A DNA stretch of 64,000 nt, from positions 248,001-312,000 of the forward strand of contig JAZQCM010000001.1 of NCBI GenBank assembly GCA_045546275.1, read 5' to 3'. A model generated the notes under the pieces. The model was not told the origin of the DNA. It made no database searches and was given only the letters and a program-made list of their open reading frames with translations. The stretch comes from RGIG1927 sp045546275 (GTDB taxonomy: Bacteria > Bacillota > Clostridia > UMGS1883). The position numbers and the translations under genes were made by a program. Position 1 is the first letter of the stretch. The number at the start of each line of letters is the position of its first letter. Of the stretch, positions 25,527 through 33,718 are shown in pieces.

Positions 25527-25985
25527 ATGAAATGTCCCTTTTGTGATTTTACCGACAGTAAGGTAATCGATTCACGTCCCACTGAAGAAGGCTCTTCCAT
25601 CAGAAGAAGACGTGAATGTATTGAATGCGGAAGACGATTTACAACCTACGAAAAGGTTGAAAGCATTCCGATTATGGTTATTAAAAAAGACCAGACCCGC
25701 GAACCCTTTGACCGCAACAAGGTTTTGTCAGGCATTATAAAGGCTTGTGAAAAACGACCTGTTGAAACAGAAAAAATGGTTGAAATGGTTGACAATATCG
25801 AAGCTGAAATCCAGAATCTTATGGACCGTGAGGTTACCAGCGACCAGATTGGTGAAATGGTAATGAGCGAGCTTAAACGAACAGATGAGGTTGCATATGT
25901 TCGTTTTGCATCTGTTTATCGTCAGTTTAAGGACATAAACACATTCCTTGCCGAAGTTAATAAGCTTTTGACCGACAAAAAATAA
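25527..25985 (+). CDS. nrdR: NrdR, repressor of ribonucleotide reductase genes
   Basis: The 152-residue regulator has a zinc ribbon (CPFC near residue 3 and CIECGRRF near 31) and an ATP-cone domain (about 49-139). It senses ATP/dATP and represses nrd genes by binding NrdR boxes. It follows rpiB after 17 bases with GGAGG upstream, and a terminator lies directly behind it. No nrd gene is in this window. Confidence 0.97.
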   Translation: MKCPFCDFTDSKVIDSRPTEEGSSIRRRRECIECGRRFTTYEKVESIPIMVIKKDQTREPFDRNKVLSGIIKACEKRPVETEKMVEMVDNIEAEIQNLMDREVTSDQIGEMVMSELKRTDEVAYVRFASVYRQFKDINTFLAEVNKLLTDKK

Positions 25986-25990
25986 TGTTT

Positions 25991-26017
25991 AAAAGAGCGA
26001 TATTTTCGCTCTTTTTT
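25991..26017 (+). terminator. Rho-independent terminator after nrdR
   Basis: AAAAGAGCGA pairs with TCGCTCTTTT around a five-base loop, followed by further T residues. It ends the fhs-tsaEB-rpiB-nrdR unit. Confidence 0.92.
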
Positions 26018-26054
26018 CTTTGTGTTTTCATCGACAAAAATTTCAAAAAAACTA

Positions 26055-26083
26055 TTGTATTTACAAATAAACTATTGTATAAT
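26055..26083 (+). promoter_or_regulatory. sigma-A promoter for the polyamine transporter operon
   Basis: TTGTAT (26055-26060) and TATAAT (26078-26083) are 17 bases apart. The 12-mer AAACTATTGTAT occurs twice (26049-26060 and 26069-26080), covering the -35 and -10 boxes, and could bind a regulator. Confidence 0.8.
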
Positions 26084-26089
26084 TCACTT

Positions 26090-26118
26090 GTATGCTTTTG
26101 TTGGTTTTTGGAGCATAC
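26090..26118 (+). other. inverted repeat in the potA leader
   Basis: GTATGCT (26090-26096) and AGCATAC (26112-26118) pair around a 15-base loop, right at the expected transcript start. It may be an operator or a stabilising 5' hairpin; nothing identifies the ligand. Confidence 0.5.
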
Positions 26119-26155
26119 TTCTTATACTTGAAATTTCATATGAAGGAGCAAACGG

Positions 26156-27196
26156 TTGGAAAATATTATTAGTTTGAGAAATGCAGTTGTCGAGTATGAC
26201 GGGGATATTGTTTTGAAAGGCATTAACCTTGATATTGCCGACAAGCAGTTTGTTACTTTACTTGGACCTTCGGGTTGTGGAAAAACAACTACATTAAGGA
26301 TTATCGGAGGCTTTCTGCAAATGAAGTGTGGAGAGCTTTATTTTGATGGGAAAAAGATTGATGCTCTTCCTGCATATAAGAGAAACATCAACACTGTTTT
26401 CCAGAAGTATGCACTCTTCCCCCACCTTAATGTGTATGAAAACATAGCCTTTGGTTTAAGATTAAAGAAAATGAAGGAAGCTGAAATTAAGGAAAACGTT
26501 ACGGAAATGCTACGTCTTGTTAACCTTTCGGGCTATGAAAAACGTTCAGTAAACTCTCTTTCCGGCGGTCAGCAACAGAGAGTTGGTATTGCACGCGCTC
26601 TTGTAAACAGACCCAGGGTTCTTCTTCTGGACGAGCCTTTAGGTGCACTTGACTTAAAGCTTCGTAAGGAAATGCAGATTGAACTTAAGAAAATTCAGAA
26701 GAGTTTAGGCATTACTTTCATTTACGTTACACACGACCAGGAAGAAGCCCTCACAATGAGCGACACAGTGGTTGTTATGAATCATGGCCAGATTCAGCAA
26801 ATAGGTACTCCCGAAGACATTTACAACGAACCTGTAAATGCCTTTGTTGCGGACTTTATCGGTGAAAGCAACATTATTGACGGCGTAATGGAAAAGGATT
26901 ATTTTGTTACCATTGACGGCGTTGGTTTTGAATGCGAAGATAAAGGCTTTGGCAAGGAAAACCTTGTTGACGTTGTAATTCGTCCTGAAGATATTAAGGT
27001 TGTTTCACCTGACAGCAACGCAATTGTTGGCGTTGTTAAGGATGTTATATTTAAGGGAGTTCACTTTGAAATTTTGGTTGAAACTGATAATTTCCTTTGG
27101 AAAATTCATTCCACAAAAAGCCAGGAAATCGGTGAACGTATCGGCATGACGCTTCAGCCTAACGATATTCATATTATGCGTAAGCTTAAGGAATAA
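26156..27196 (+). CDS. potA: PotA, spermidine/putrescine ABC transporter ATPase
   Basis: The 346-residue ATPase has Walker A GPSGCGKTT (about 38-46), the Q loop, signature LSGGQQQRVGIA (about 137), Walker B LLLDEPLGALD and the switch histidine in THDQEEAL. A C-terminal TOBE regulatory domain (about 270-345) follows. It powers uptake of polyamines through PotB and PotC. It starts at TTG, seven bases after AGGAG. It is the first gene of a potA-potB-potCD operon. Confidence 0.96.
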   Translation: MENIISLRNAVVEYDGDIVLKGINLDIADKQFVTLLGPSGCGKTTTLRIIGGFLQMKCGELYFDGKKIDALPAYKRNINTVFQKYALFPHLNVYENIAFGLRLKKMKEAEIKENVTEMLRLVNLSGYEKRSVNSLSGGQQQRVGIARALVNRPRVLLLDEPLGALDLKLRKEMQIELKKIQKSLGITFIYVTHDQEEALTMSDTVVVMNHGQIQQIGTPEDIYNEPVNAFVADFIGESNIIDGVMEKDYFVTIDGVGFECEDKGFGKENLVDVVIRPEDIKVVSPDSNAIVGVVKDVIFKGVHFEILVETDNFLWKIHSTKSQEIGERIGMTLQPNDIHIMRKLKE

Positions 27197-27197
27197 T

Positions 27198-27232
27198 TTT
27201 TCCGTATTGGTTTTAAATTTTTTTACGGAAAA
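27198..27232 (+). other. intercistronic inverted repeat between potA and potB
   Basis: TTTTCCGTA (27198-27206) and TACGGAAAA (27224-27232) can pair around a 17-base AT-rich loop. It may limit exonuclease decay or lower expression of the permease genes relative to potA. Confidence 0.5.
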
Positions 27233-27243
27233 GAGGTATAGAT

Positions 27244-28050
27244 ATGAAATCAAAAGCTGTTGCTGTCCCCTATTATGTGTGGATGGTTGTTTTTACAATT
27301 GTTCCATTATTTCTTGTAGGCATTTTTGCATTCACTGACGGAGATACAGGAAAGTTTACACTTTCAAACTTTTTTGAAATTGCCAAATATTTACCCACAT
27401 TGTGGCGTTCAATTTACTACGCTGTTATAACAACTATTGTGTGCCTTCTTTTAGGTTTTCCTGCAGCGTATATCATTTCAAGACTGCCCGAAGAAAAGCA
27501 GTCTACTGTTCTTATGCTTTTAATGCTTCCCATGTGGATAAACTTCATTTTGAGAACATATGCATGGATGAACATTTTAGATGCAAACGGTTTTATTAAC
27601 CAGATACTTATGTTTTTCGGCTTAAAGCCCTTAAAAATGCTTAACACCTCTGCGGCGGTAATTTTAGGTATGATTTATAACAATCTGCCCTTTATGATTT
27701 TACCATTATATTCAATCATGACTAAAATTGACAAAAGCGTGATTGAAGCTGCTCAGGACTTAGGTTGTTCCGATTCGAGCGTTATTAAAAAAGTAATTGT
27801 TCCCCTTTCAATTCCCGGCATTTCAACAGGCATCACCATGGTTTTTGTGCCTTCTGTATCAACATTCATTATTTCAAGAATGTTATCTGGATCAACAATC
27901 GGTCTTATTGGTGACCTTATTGAACAGGAGTTTTTAGGACTTAACTATGACCCCTATGTTGGTTCTGCCTTAAGCCTGATACTTATGGTAATTGTACTGA
28001 TTATTATCGGCATATTTAACCAGTTCGGAGGGGAGGATGCTGTGGTATGA
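27244..28050 (+). CDS. potB: PotB, polyamine ABC transporter permease
   Basis: The 268-residue membrane protein has six transmembrane segments and the permease EAA loop (EAAQDLGCSDSSVIKKVIVPLSIPG, given here in two parts: EAAQDLGCS near 175 and VIVPLSIPG near 190). It pairs with the PotC part of the next protein to form the membrane channel. The stop overlaps the next start by four bases (ATGA). Confidence 0.94.
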   Translation: MKSKAVAVPYYVWMVVFTIVPLFLVGIFAFTDGDTGKFTLSNFFEIAKYLPTLWRSIYYAVITTIVCLLLGFPAAYIISRLPEEKQSTVLMLLMLPMWINFILRTYAWMNILDANGFINQILMFFGLKPLKMLNTSAAVILGMIYNNLPFMILPLYSIMTKIDKSVIEAAQDLGCSDSSVIKKVIVPLSIPGISTGITMVFVPSVSTFIISRMLSGSTIGLIGDLIEQEFLGLNYDPYVGSALSLILMVIVLIIIGIFNQFGGEDAVV

Positions 28051-30011
28051 AAAAAACTTCACTCTCCAAGCTTTATATGGTACTCTTGGTGCTCTTTTTG
28101 TACCTGCCCATCTTAACTCTTGTTATTTTCTCCTTCAACGCTAATGACTCACGTGTTGCATGGGGTGGCTTCTCTTTAAGATGGTATGTGGCACTTTTCT
28201 CCGACCGCACGGTTATGCTGTCACTTTTTAACACATTGCTTCTTGCGGTTGTGGCATCTATCGTTTCAACAGCATTGGGCACAACCGCGGCAATAGGCAT
28301 TAATAACCTTTCTAAAAAAACACGAAGCCTTGTAATGAACATTACCTACATTCCCATTGTTAACCCCGAAATTATCATGGGTGTTTCATTAATGCTTTTG
28401 TTCAAGGTGTTCATGCGCTTTACTCCCCTTCAGTTTGGTTATTTAACATTGGTACTTGCACACATTGCGTTCTGTGTACCTTACGTTATATTCCAGGTAT
28501 TACCCAAGTTAAGGCAAATGAATCCCAATCTTCTTGAAGCTGCATATGACTTGGGCTGTAACTCCAGACAAGCATTTTTCAAGGTTGTAATTCCTGAAAT
28601 ATTGCCTGGCGTTTTTTCGGGTTTTATAATGGCTCTCACCTATTCACTTGACGACTTTGTTGTCAGCTACTTTAATGCAGGTGACAGCGTTAATACTCTT
28701 CCAATTATCATCAATTCAATGACAAAGCGCAACATGGACCCCAGCATCAACGCACTTTCAACTCTTATTTTCCTTACTATTGTAATTATCCTTGTTGTTA
28801 AGAATTTTCTTGACAATAGAAGGCTGAGAGTTGAGCGCACTGAAAAGGAAGGCCTTCATTCCAGGAAAAAGACCATTGCACTTATTGTTGCAGGTGTGCT
28901 TTTACTTTCCTCAATAGGCGTTACAGTTGGTATTGTTCTTAACATTGGTCCTACTCTTGAATTGGATATGCGACTGCTGTCAGGCTATGACTATACAAGA
29001 TTTGCAAAGGATAAAATAACAATTAGTGTTGCAAACTGGGGCGAGTATCTTTGTATTGATGAACAGGACATGATAAATGTTAACGAGCAGTTTGAAGCTT
29101 TAACAGGCATTAAAGTTAATTACACTACCTACACCAACAACGAAGAGCTTTATGCAAAGCTCAAGAGCGGCGGTGCTAATTACGACATTATTATTCCCTC
29201 TGATTACATGATTTCAAGGTTCATCAGAGAAGGCATGCTTCAGAAGCTCAACTACGAAAACATTCCTAATTTTGACACCAAAATTATGGATACCTTCAAA
29301 AATCTTTCTTATGACCCCGAAAACGAGTATACTGTTCCCTACACCTGGGGCATGGTTTGTATTGTTTATAATAAAACTATGTACGATACTCCTCCCGACA
29401 GCTGGAGTGCACTTTGGGACGAAGCTCAAAAGGGCAACATTTTAATGTTCAATAACCCCCGTGATGCATTTGCTGTGGCACAGTGTTATCTTGGTTATTC
29501 GTTAAATACCACAGATAAAGACGAAATTGACAAAACCTTCGACAAGCTTTATGAGCAGTACAGCTCAAATCTTGTACAAGCCTATGTAATGGATGAGGTT
29601 TTCGACAAAATGGAAGGCGGTAATGCTGCTGTCGCTCCCTACTATGTAGGTGATGCGGTTTCTATGATGGAATCAAACCCTGATTTAGATTATTTCATCC
29701 CTAAGGAAGGCACAAACCGTTTTGTTGATGCAGCATGTATTCCTGTTGGCAGTAAAAATAAGGAAGCTGCAGAAATGTACATCAACTTCCTTTGCGAAAC
29801 AGAAATCGCCCTTGCAAACTGCGAGTACATCGGTTATTCAACTCCTCATAAGGAAGTTTTCGAGCTTCTTGATGACGAGGTTAAGAGCGATGAACGTCGT
29901 TATCCTTCAGACGAGTTTTTGAATGAAAAAACAGAGCTTTTCATAGCTCTTCCCGACGAAACAAACAACTACATCCAGTCGCTTTGGAATCAGATAAAGT
30001 TTGCAAATTAA
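28047..30011 (+). CDS. PotC-PotD fusion: polyamine permease joined to its substrate-binding protein
   Basis: This 654-residue protein joins two normally separate subunits. Residues 1 to about 262 are a PotC permease with six membrane segments and the EAA loop (LLEAAYDLGCNSR near 168). An extra transmembrane helix lies at about 273-297. From about residue 321 a PotD-type periplasmic binding domain begins (ISVANWGEYL) and runs to the end, with TWGMVCIVYNKT and GNAAVAPYYVGD. The binding domain is thus tethered to the outer face of the membrane rather than lipid-anchored. The frame is continuous with no frameshift signs, and no separate potD follows before the terminator. Confidence 0.95.
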   Translation: MKKTSLSKLYMVLLVLFLYLPILTLVIFSFNANDSRVAWGGFSLRWYVALFSDRTVMLSLFNTLLLAVVASIVSTALGTTAAIGINNLSKKTRSLVMNITYIPIVNPEIIMGVSLMLLFKVFMRFTPLQFGYLTLVLAHIAFCVPYVIFQVLPKLRQMNPNLLEAAYDLGCNSRQAFFKVVIPEILPGVFSGFIMALTYSLDDFVVSYFNAGDSVNTLPIIINSMTKRNMDPSINALSTLIFLTIVIILVVKNFLDNRRLRVERTEKEGLHSRKKTIALIVAGVLLLSSIGVTVGIVLNIGPTLELDMRLLSGYDYTRFAKDKITISVANWGEYLCIDEQDMINVNEQFEALTGIKVNYTTYTNNEELYAKLKSGGANYDIIIPSDYMISRFIREGMLQKLNYENIPNFDTKIMDTFKNLSYDPENEYTVPYTWGMVCIVYNKTMYDTPPDSWSALWDEAQKGNILMFNNPRDAFAVAQCYLGYSLNTTDKDEIDKTFDKLYEQYSSNLVQAYVMDEVFDKMEGGNAAVAPYYVGDAVSMMESNPDLDYFIPKEGTNRFVDAACIPVGSKNKEAAEMYINFLCETEIALANCEYIGYSTPHKEVFELLDDEVKSDERRYPSDEFLNEKTELFIALPDETNNYIQSLWNQIKFAN

Positions 30012-30014
30012 TTC

Positions 30015-30048
30015 AAAAGGTTGCAGGAAACTATCCTGCAACCTTTTT
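30015..30048. terminator. bidirectional terminator after the pot operon
   Basis: AAAAGGTTGCAGGA (30015-30028) and its exact complement (30034-30047) flank a five-base loop, with T residues following. It also lies just past the stop of the convergent M23 gene. Confidence 0.93.
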
Positions 30049-30051
30049 ATG

Positions 30052-31350
30052 TTAATCTCCGAAATTCACATTATTCCAGTATTCCGGTGCTTCAAAACCA
30101 CTCCATCCATAGGGTGAATTATCCACATAATCATATACAATACTTAAAATCTTGTTATCATAATTTAATATTTCAACTTTGATAAGTGCCATATTCTCGG
30201 CATAGTCAATATCTATAATTTTATAATCCGCATTAATATAACCTGTTCTTGAAAGTATTCTTGGTATATCAGTTGCGATTTTGGCAATCAGTTCATTATA
30301 TTTATTTGTTTCAAAATATAATTCGGGGTTTACATCCTCTCCGTTAACTTTAACCTCCATATGTAAATGGGCTCCTACCGAAGTTCCTGTATTTCCAACA
30401 TTGCCTAATATGTCGCCTTTTGAAATTCGCATTATTCTCTTTGGTTCCGCTAATATACTTATATCAAGATTACAATATGTTATCTCTACGCCATTTTCAC
30501 CGGATATGGTTACATAAGCTCCTTTTTCGTCATCATAATCAACTTCAAATTCGCCATCAATACCTGCATAAACAGGTGTGCCTTCTTCTGCTTTAAAGTC
30601 CAAACCGTTATGGAATCTTTCTTCACCGGTTATAGGGTGAACTCTTTTTCCGAATTTTTGAGTTATTTCATAATATCCCTTAATAGGATATGTAATACTG
30701 AGAGTCGCCCCTGAATATTTGAATTCCAAATTATACAAATCAGGCGGCGATAAATAACCATAATCCGCTCTTTCCGCCATTCTTTCAGCATAAGAAAATG
30801 GCACATATACAATATTTCCATTAAGAATAGGCGCATTGTCCATGGGTTCAACAACACTTGTTACCTCATCGGGAGTATTTTTAACCATTAAAACCTCTGG
30901 ATTTACAACAAGTTCGCTCTTCCCGATTTCAACTTTATACAAATAACTTGTATATTCCGCTATAACATCTTCGTTTAAGTTTTTTTGACAAAGTGAAATT
31001 AACACTATATTGTTTTTCAGCTCAATTTTCGCGTTTTCACTCTCCATTAAACCAAGCTTTGTAAAAAGCTCATGAAGCGGAACATAAACCTCTCCATTTT
31101 CAATAAAAGGTTTATTTTCAAGTTCAATTATTTCCCCGTTATTGGTAATATCAAGAGTATATTTAGAATTATCGTTTTCAATTTGTGCCATAACTATTGT
31201 CCCTAATGCAAAAACCGTTAGAATTGTAACCATGCACAACATTGAAAGTAACCATCTTAGTCTAACAGGCTTAGCTGTGATTTTCTCAAATCGTTTTCTT
31301 AATGCTTTGCTATTTCCACTCATCTGTGTTGTGTAAACATTTTTAAACAT
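30052..31350 (-). CDS. membrane-anchored M23 metallopeptidase, linked to a BlaR1-like sensor
   Basis: The 432-residue protein has a basic N-terminal part, one transmembrane helix (about 34-56), a copper-amine-oxidase-N-like stalk (about 70-115) and an outer M23/LytM domain (about 225-350). The zinc-site motifs HNGLD and HLHMEV are intact, so it should cleave peptidoglycan cross-bridges. Its N-terminus (SGNSKALRKRFEKI and then the helix) resembles the segment that follows the M56 domain inside BlaR1-type proteins. It starts at ATG 31348-31350 with AAGGAAGTGA upstream, four bases after the M56 stop. It is probably the split-off C-terminal half of a BlaR1-like sensor. Confidence 0.88.
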   Translation of the reverse strand: MFKNVYTTQMSGNSKALRKRFEKITAKPVRLRWLLSMLCMVTILTVFALGTIVMAQIENDNSKYTLDITNNGEIIELENKPFIENGEVYVPLHELFTKLGLMESENAKIELKNNIVLISLCQKNLNEDVIAEYTSYLYKVEIGKSELVVNPEVLMVKNTPDEVTSVVEPMDNAPILNGNIVYVPFSYAERMAERADYGYLSPPDLYNLEFKYSGATLSITYPIKGYYEITQKFGKRVHPITGEERFHNGLDFKAEEGTPVYAGIDGEFEVDYDDEKGAYVTISGENGVEITYCNLDISILAEPKRIMRISKGDILGNVGNTGTSVGAHLHMEVKVNGEDVNPELYFETNKYNELIAKIATDIPRILSRTGYINADYKIIDIDYAENMALIKVEILNYDNKILSIVYDYVDNSPYGWSGFEAPEYWNNVNFGD

Positions 31351-31354
31351 CAAA

Positions 31355-32164
31355 TCACTTCCTTGCTAACAAATTTAATATTGTATTCATATATGTTTTT
31401 TTACATTCTTCATTCATGTTTTGTGTTACAATTTCGTCGCAGTAAATTTCACACGCTTCATTAAGATTTTTCATGACAATATACATTAAAGGATTAAACC
31501 AATTAATCGCATTAACTATACACGCAAACCATTTAACGGGCAAATCCTTATGTTTATAGTGAGTCAGTTCATGACTATAAACATATAGCAGTTCACTATC
31601 AATCAATTCTTTTTCCGGCATATACACAACAGGGAAAAATACACCTGTAAGCATTGGTGAATCAATGTTTTTGCATTGTCTGAGCTTGATTTTTTGTTTT
31701 ATACCCATTGATTGCAAAATGTTTATAAATATCTCATCTGCAACAGATGTGCTTACCTTACGTTTTCTTATAAGAAATGTTATATATCCGACAACATTCA
31801 ATGTTAAAAACGTTATTATACCAGCACACCATATGACCATATAAATATTAACTACACTTTTTGATGAAGCAATATCTACATCAGGAATAACGATGGCTTC
31901 TTTGGTATTCTCCGGCATTACAACCTCACTATCATCCACATCTATTTCTTCAGAATAATAAGGTAGTATTATTGGAGGCGCTGCATTCTCAGGCACAACC
32001 TTCCAAACAGGAATTAGAAACATTACAGCGGCAAAAATCCACAGATTTCTCTGCCATTTGCCGGAAAATATTTTACAAATAACATATTTTAGTAAAATGA
32101 GTAGTACAACAAGCGCACTTCCTTGTATGTTTAAAAATATTAATGTTTTCATAAGCTCCGGCAT
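31355..32164 (-). CDS. BlaR1-like M56 membrane metallopeptidase, sensor domain missing
   Basis: The 269-residue protein has membrane helices at about 8-25, 36-55 and 105-130 and a cytoplasmic M56 zinc peptidase domain with HELTH near 193 and the downstream EACEIYCDE ligand region. BlaR1-type proteins cut or signal to BlaI when they sense wall damage. Here the protein ends right after NLLARK, where relatives continue to a fourth helix and an extracellular domain; that part is in the next gene. The start is uncertain: the ATG at 32162-32164 is preferred, but a TTG two codons earlier overlaps the blaI stop. Confidence 0.88.
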   Translation of the reverse strand: MPELMKTLIFLNIQGSALVVLLILLKYVICKIFSGKWQRNLWIFAAVMFLIPVWKVVPENAAPPIILPYYSEEIDVDDSEVVMPENTKEAIVIPDVDIASSKSVVNIYMVIWCAGIITFLTLNVVGYITFLIRKRKVSTSVADEIFINILQSMGIKQKIKLRQCKNIDSPMLTGVFFPVVYMPEKELIDSELLYVYSHELTHYKHKDLPVKWFACIVNAINWFNPLMYIVMKNLNEACEIYCDEIVTQNMNEECKKTYMNTILNLLARK

Positions 32165-32166
32165 AA

Positions 32167-32526
32167 TCAATCACCATTAATAATTTTTCTTAAATCTTCA
32201 ATTTCTTCCTTTGAAAGCTCTTTATTTTCATATAGACAAGCCACCAGATTTCCAATAGAACCTTGATAAAGCTTCGACAAAAAGCTTTTTGTTTCACTCA
32301 TACTATATTCCTGCTCTTTAGTAATCGCATAATACAAATTACTTTTCCCCTGCTTTTCGTAGGCAACAACACCTTTATCACAAAGACGTGATAAAAGTGT
32401 GCCAACTGTATTTCGCGCCCAATCCACATATAATTTTGACATGATTTCGCCTAATGAAAGTGCTTTATCGCTACTCCACAACACCTTCATTACCTCATAT
32501 TCGGACTCAGTAATATTTTTAGACAT
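32167..32526 (-). CDS. blaI: BlaI/MecI-family transcriptional repressor
   Basis: The 119-residue protein has an N-terminal winged helix (SEYEVMKVLWSSDKALSLGEI) and a C-terminal dimerisation helix region typical of BlaI/CopY. Such repressors bind TACA-N2-TGTA operators and are inactivated by proteolysis triggered by a BlaR1-type M56 protein, which is the next gene. Two such operators lie on its own promoter, so it should repress its own operon. No beta-lactamase gene is near, so the system probably responds to wall stress. Confidence 0.94.
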   Translation of the reverse strand: MSKNITESEYEVMKVLWSSDKALSLGEIMSKLYVDWARNTVGTLLSRLCDKGVVAYEKQGKSNLYYAITKEQEYSMSETKSFLSKLYQGSIGNLVACLYENKELSKEEIEDLRKIINGD

Positions 32527-32545
32527 TTTAAAACCTCCTTTTAAG

Positions 32546-32595
32546 ACTACAATTGTAGTTAAATATATTATAGCCTACACTTGTAGTCTTGTCAA
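32546..32595 (-). promoter_or_regulatory. blaI promoter with two BlaI operators
   Basis: On the minus strand TTGACA (32590-32595) and TATAAT (32567-32572) are exactly 17 bases apart. A BlaI-type dyad, CTACA-CT-TGTAG (32575-32586), lies in the spacer, and a perfect 14-bp palindrome with the same TACA/TGTA core lies at 32546-32559, over the transcript start. Bound repressor would block polymerase at both. Confidence 0.92.
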
Positions 32596-32601
32596 GAGGA
32601 A

Positions 32602-32640
32602 AATTTTAAAGAGGATAGAAAATCTATCCTCTTTAAAATT
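32602..32640. terminator. long perfect hairpin upstream of the blaI promoter
   Basis: Arms of 17 bases (32602-32618 and 32624-32640) pair perfectly around a five-base loop, containing AGAGGATAG. It is probably a second terminator protecting the blaI promoter from read-through of the GGGtGRT operon; no long T tract follows. Confidence 0.65.
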
Positions 32641-32657
32641 CCAATTGACTTACGAAA

Positions 32658-32684
32658 ACACACCACTCAAGTTGAGTGGTGTGT
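32658..32684 (-). terminator. terminator of the GGGtGRT operon
   Basis: ACACACCACTCAA and its complement form a 13-bp stem; on the minus strand it is followed by a TTTT run. It lies 18 bases after the GGGtGRT gene stop. Confidence 0.85.
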
Positions 32685-32702
32685 GTCTTTAAATCATACA
32701 AA

Positions 32703-33701
32703 TTACTTGCAGCTTTCTTCAACTGCAACTGCACATGCAACAGTCATACCAACCATGGGGTTGTTACCTGCGCCCATCAAGCCCATCATTTCTACGTGAG
32801 CGGGTACAGAGGAAGAACCTGCAAACTGAGCATCAGAGTGCATTCTACCCATTGTATCTGTCATACCGTAGGAAGCAGGACCTGCAGCCATGTTATCGGG
32901 GTGAAGTGTACGACCTGTACCGCCACCGGAAGCAACGGAGAAGTACTTCTTACCCTTTTCGATACATTCCTTCTTGTATGTGCCTGCAACAGGATGCTGG
33001 AAACGTGTGGGGTTAGTGGAGTTACCTGTGATGGAAACGTCAACGTCTTCAAGATGCATGATAGCAACGCCTTCACGAACGTCGTCAGCGCCGTAGCAAC
33101 GAACCTTGCTCTTTTCGCCGTCAGAATATGCCTTTTCGTATACAACGTTAACCTTACCTGTCATATAGTCGAATTTTGTTTCAACATATGTGAAACCGTT
33201 GATTCTGGAAATAATCTGAGCAGCGTCCTTACCAAGACCGTTAAGGATAACCTGGAGAGGCTGCTGACGTACTTTGTTAGCACTCTTAGCAATACCGATA
33301 GCACCTTCAGCAGCTGCGAAGGATTCGTGACCTGCAAGGAATGCAAAGCACTTTGTTTCTTCACGAAGGAGCATTGCAGCAAGGTTACCGTGACCGATAC
33401 CTACTTTTCTGTCGTCAGCAACAGAACCGGGGATACAGAAGGACTGAAGGCCTTCACCGATAGCTTCTGCTGCGTCAGCTGCCTTTGTACAACCCTTCTT
33501 AATAGCGATAGCTGTACCTGTGATATATGCCCAACATGTGTTTTCAAAACAGATAGGCTGAATGCCCTTAACAAGGTTATATACATCGATACCCTTGTCT
33601 TTACAGATCTGTTCTGCTTCCTCAAGGGAGGAAATACCGTACTTATTAAGAACGGGTGTAATCTGATTTATTCTTCTTTCATAACTTTCAAATAATGCCA
33701 T
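32703..33701 (-). CDS. GGGtGRT protein (conserved, function unknown)
   Basis: The 332-residue cytoplasmic protein carries the name-giving motif ASGGGTGRTLHP (about 226-237) and a glycine/methionine-rich C-terminus (GLMGAGNNPMVGMTVACA). It has no signal peptide or membrane helix. The family is widespread in anaerobic Firmicutes and is usually next to an Fe-S scaffold-like gene, as here (17 bases upstream). Its role is not established; redox or metal-cofactor chemistry is a guess from the partner. Codon use is strongly biased, suggesting high expression; this also leaves a long frame open on the opposite strand, which is not a gene. Confidence 0.88.
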   Translation of the reverse strand: MALFESYERRINQITPVLNKYGISSLEEAEQICKDKGIDVYNLVKGIQPICFENTCWAYITGTAIAIKKGCTKAADAAEAIGEGLQSFCIPGSVADDRKVGIGHGNLAAMLLREETKCFAFLAGHESFAAAEGAIGIAKSANKVRQQPLQVILNGLGKDAAQIISRINGFTYVETKFDYMTGKVNVVYEKAYSDGEKSKVRCYGADDVREGVAIMHLEDVDVSITGNSTNPTRFQHPVAGTYKKECIEKGKKYFSVASGGGTGRTLHPDNMAAGPASYGMTDTMGRMHSDAQFAGSSSVPAHVEMMGLMGAGNNPMVGMTVACAVAVEESCK

Positions 33702-33718
33702 TTTAATTTCCTCCTTTC

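Noticed and set aside
31345..31360. sequencing frameshift joining the M56 and M23 genes
   Set aside because: The M23 frame has a stop codon four codons before its ATG and a good ribosome site, so one inserted or lost base would not simply restore a fusion without further changes; the two-gene reading is better supported.
32676..33695. 339-codon open frame on the strand opposite the GGGtGRT gene
   Set aside because: Its translation is cysteine- and threonine-rich low-quality sequence, with no promoter or ribosome site; the minus-strand gene is clearly real.
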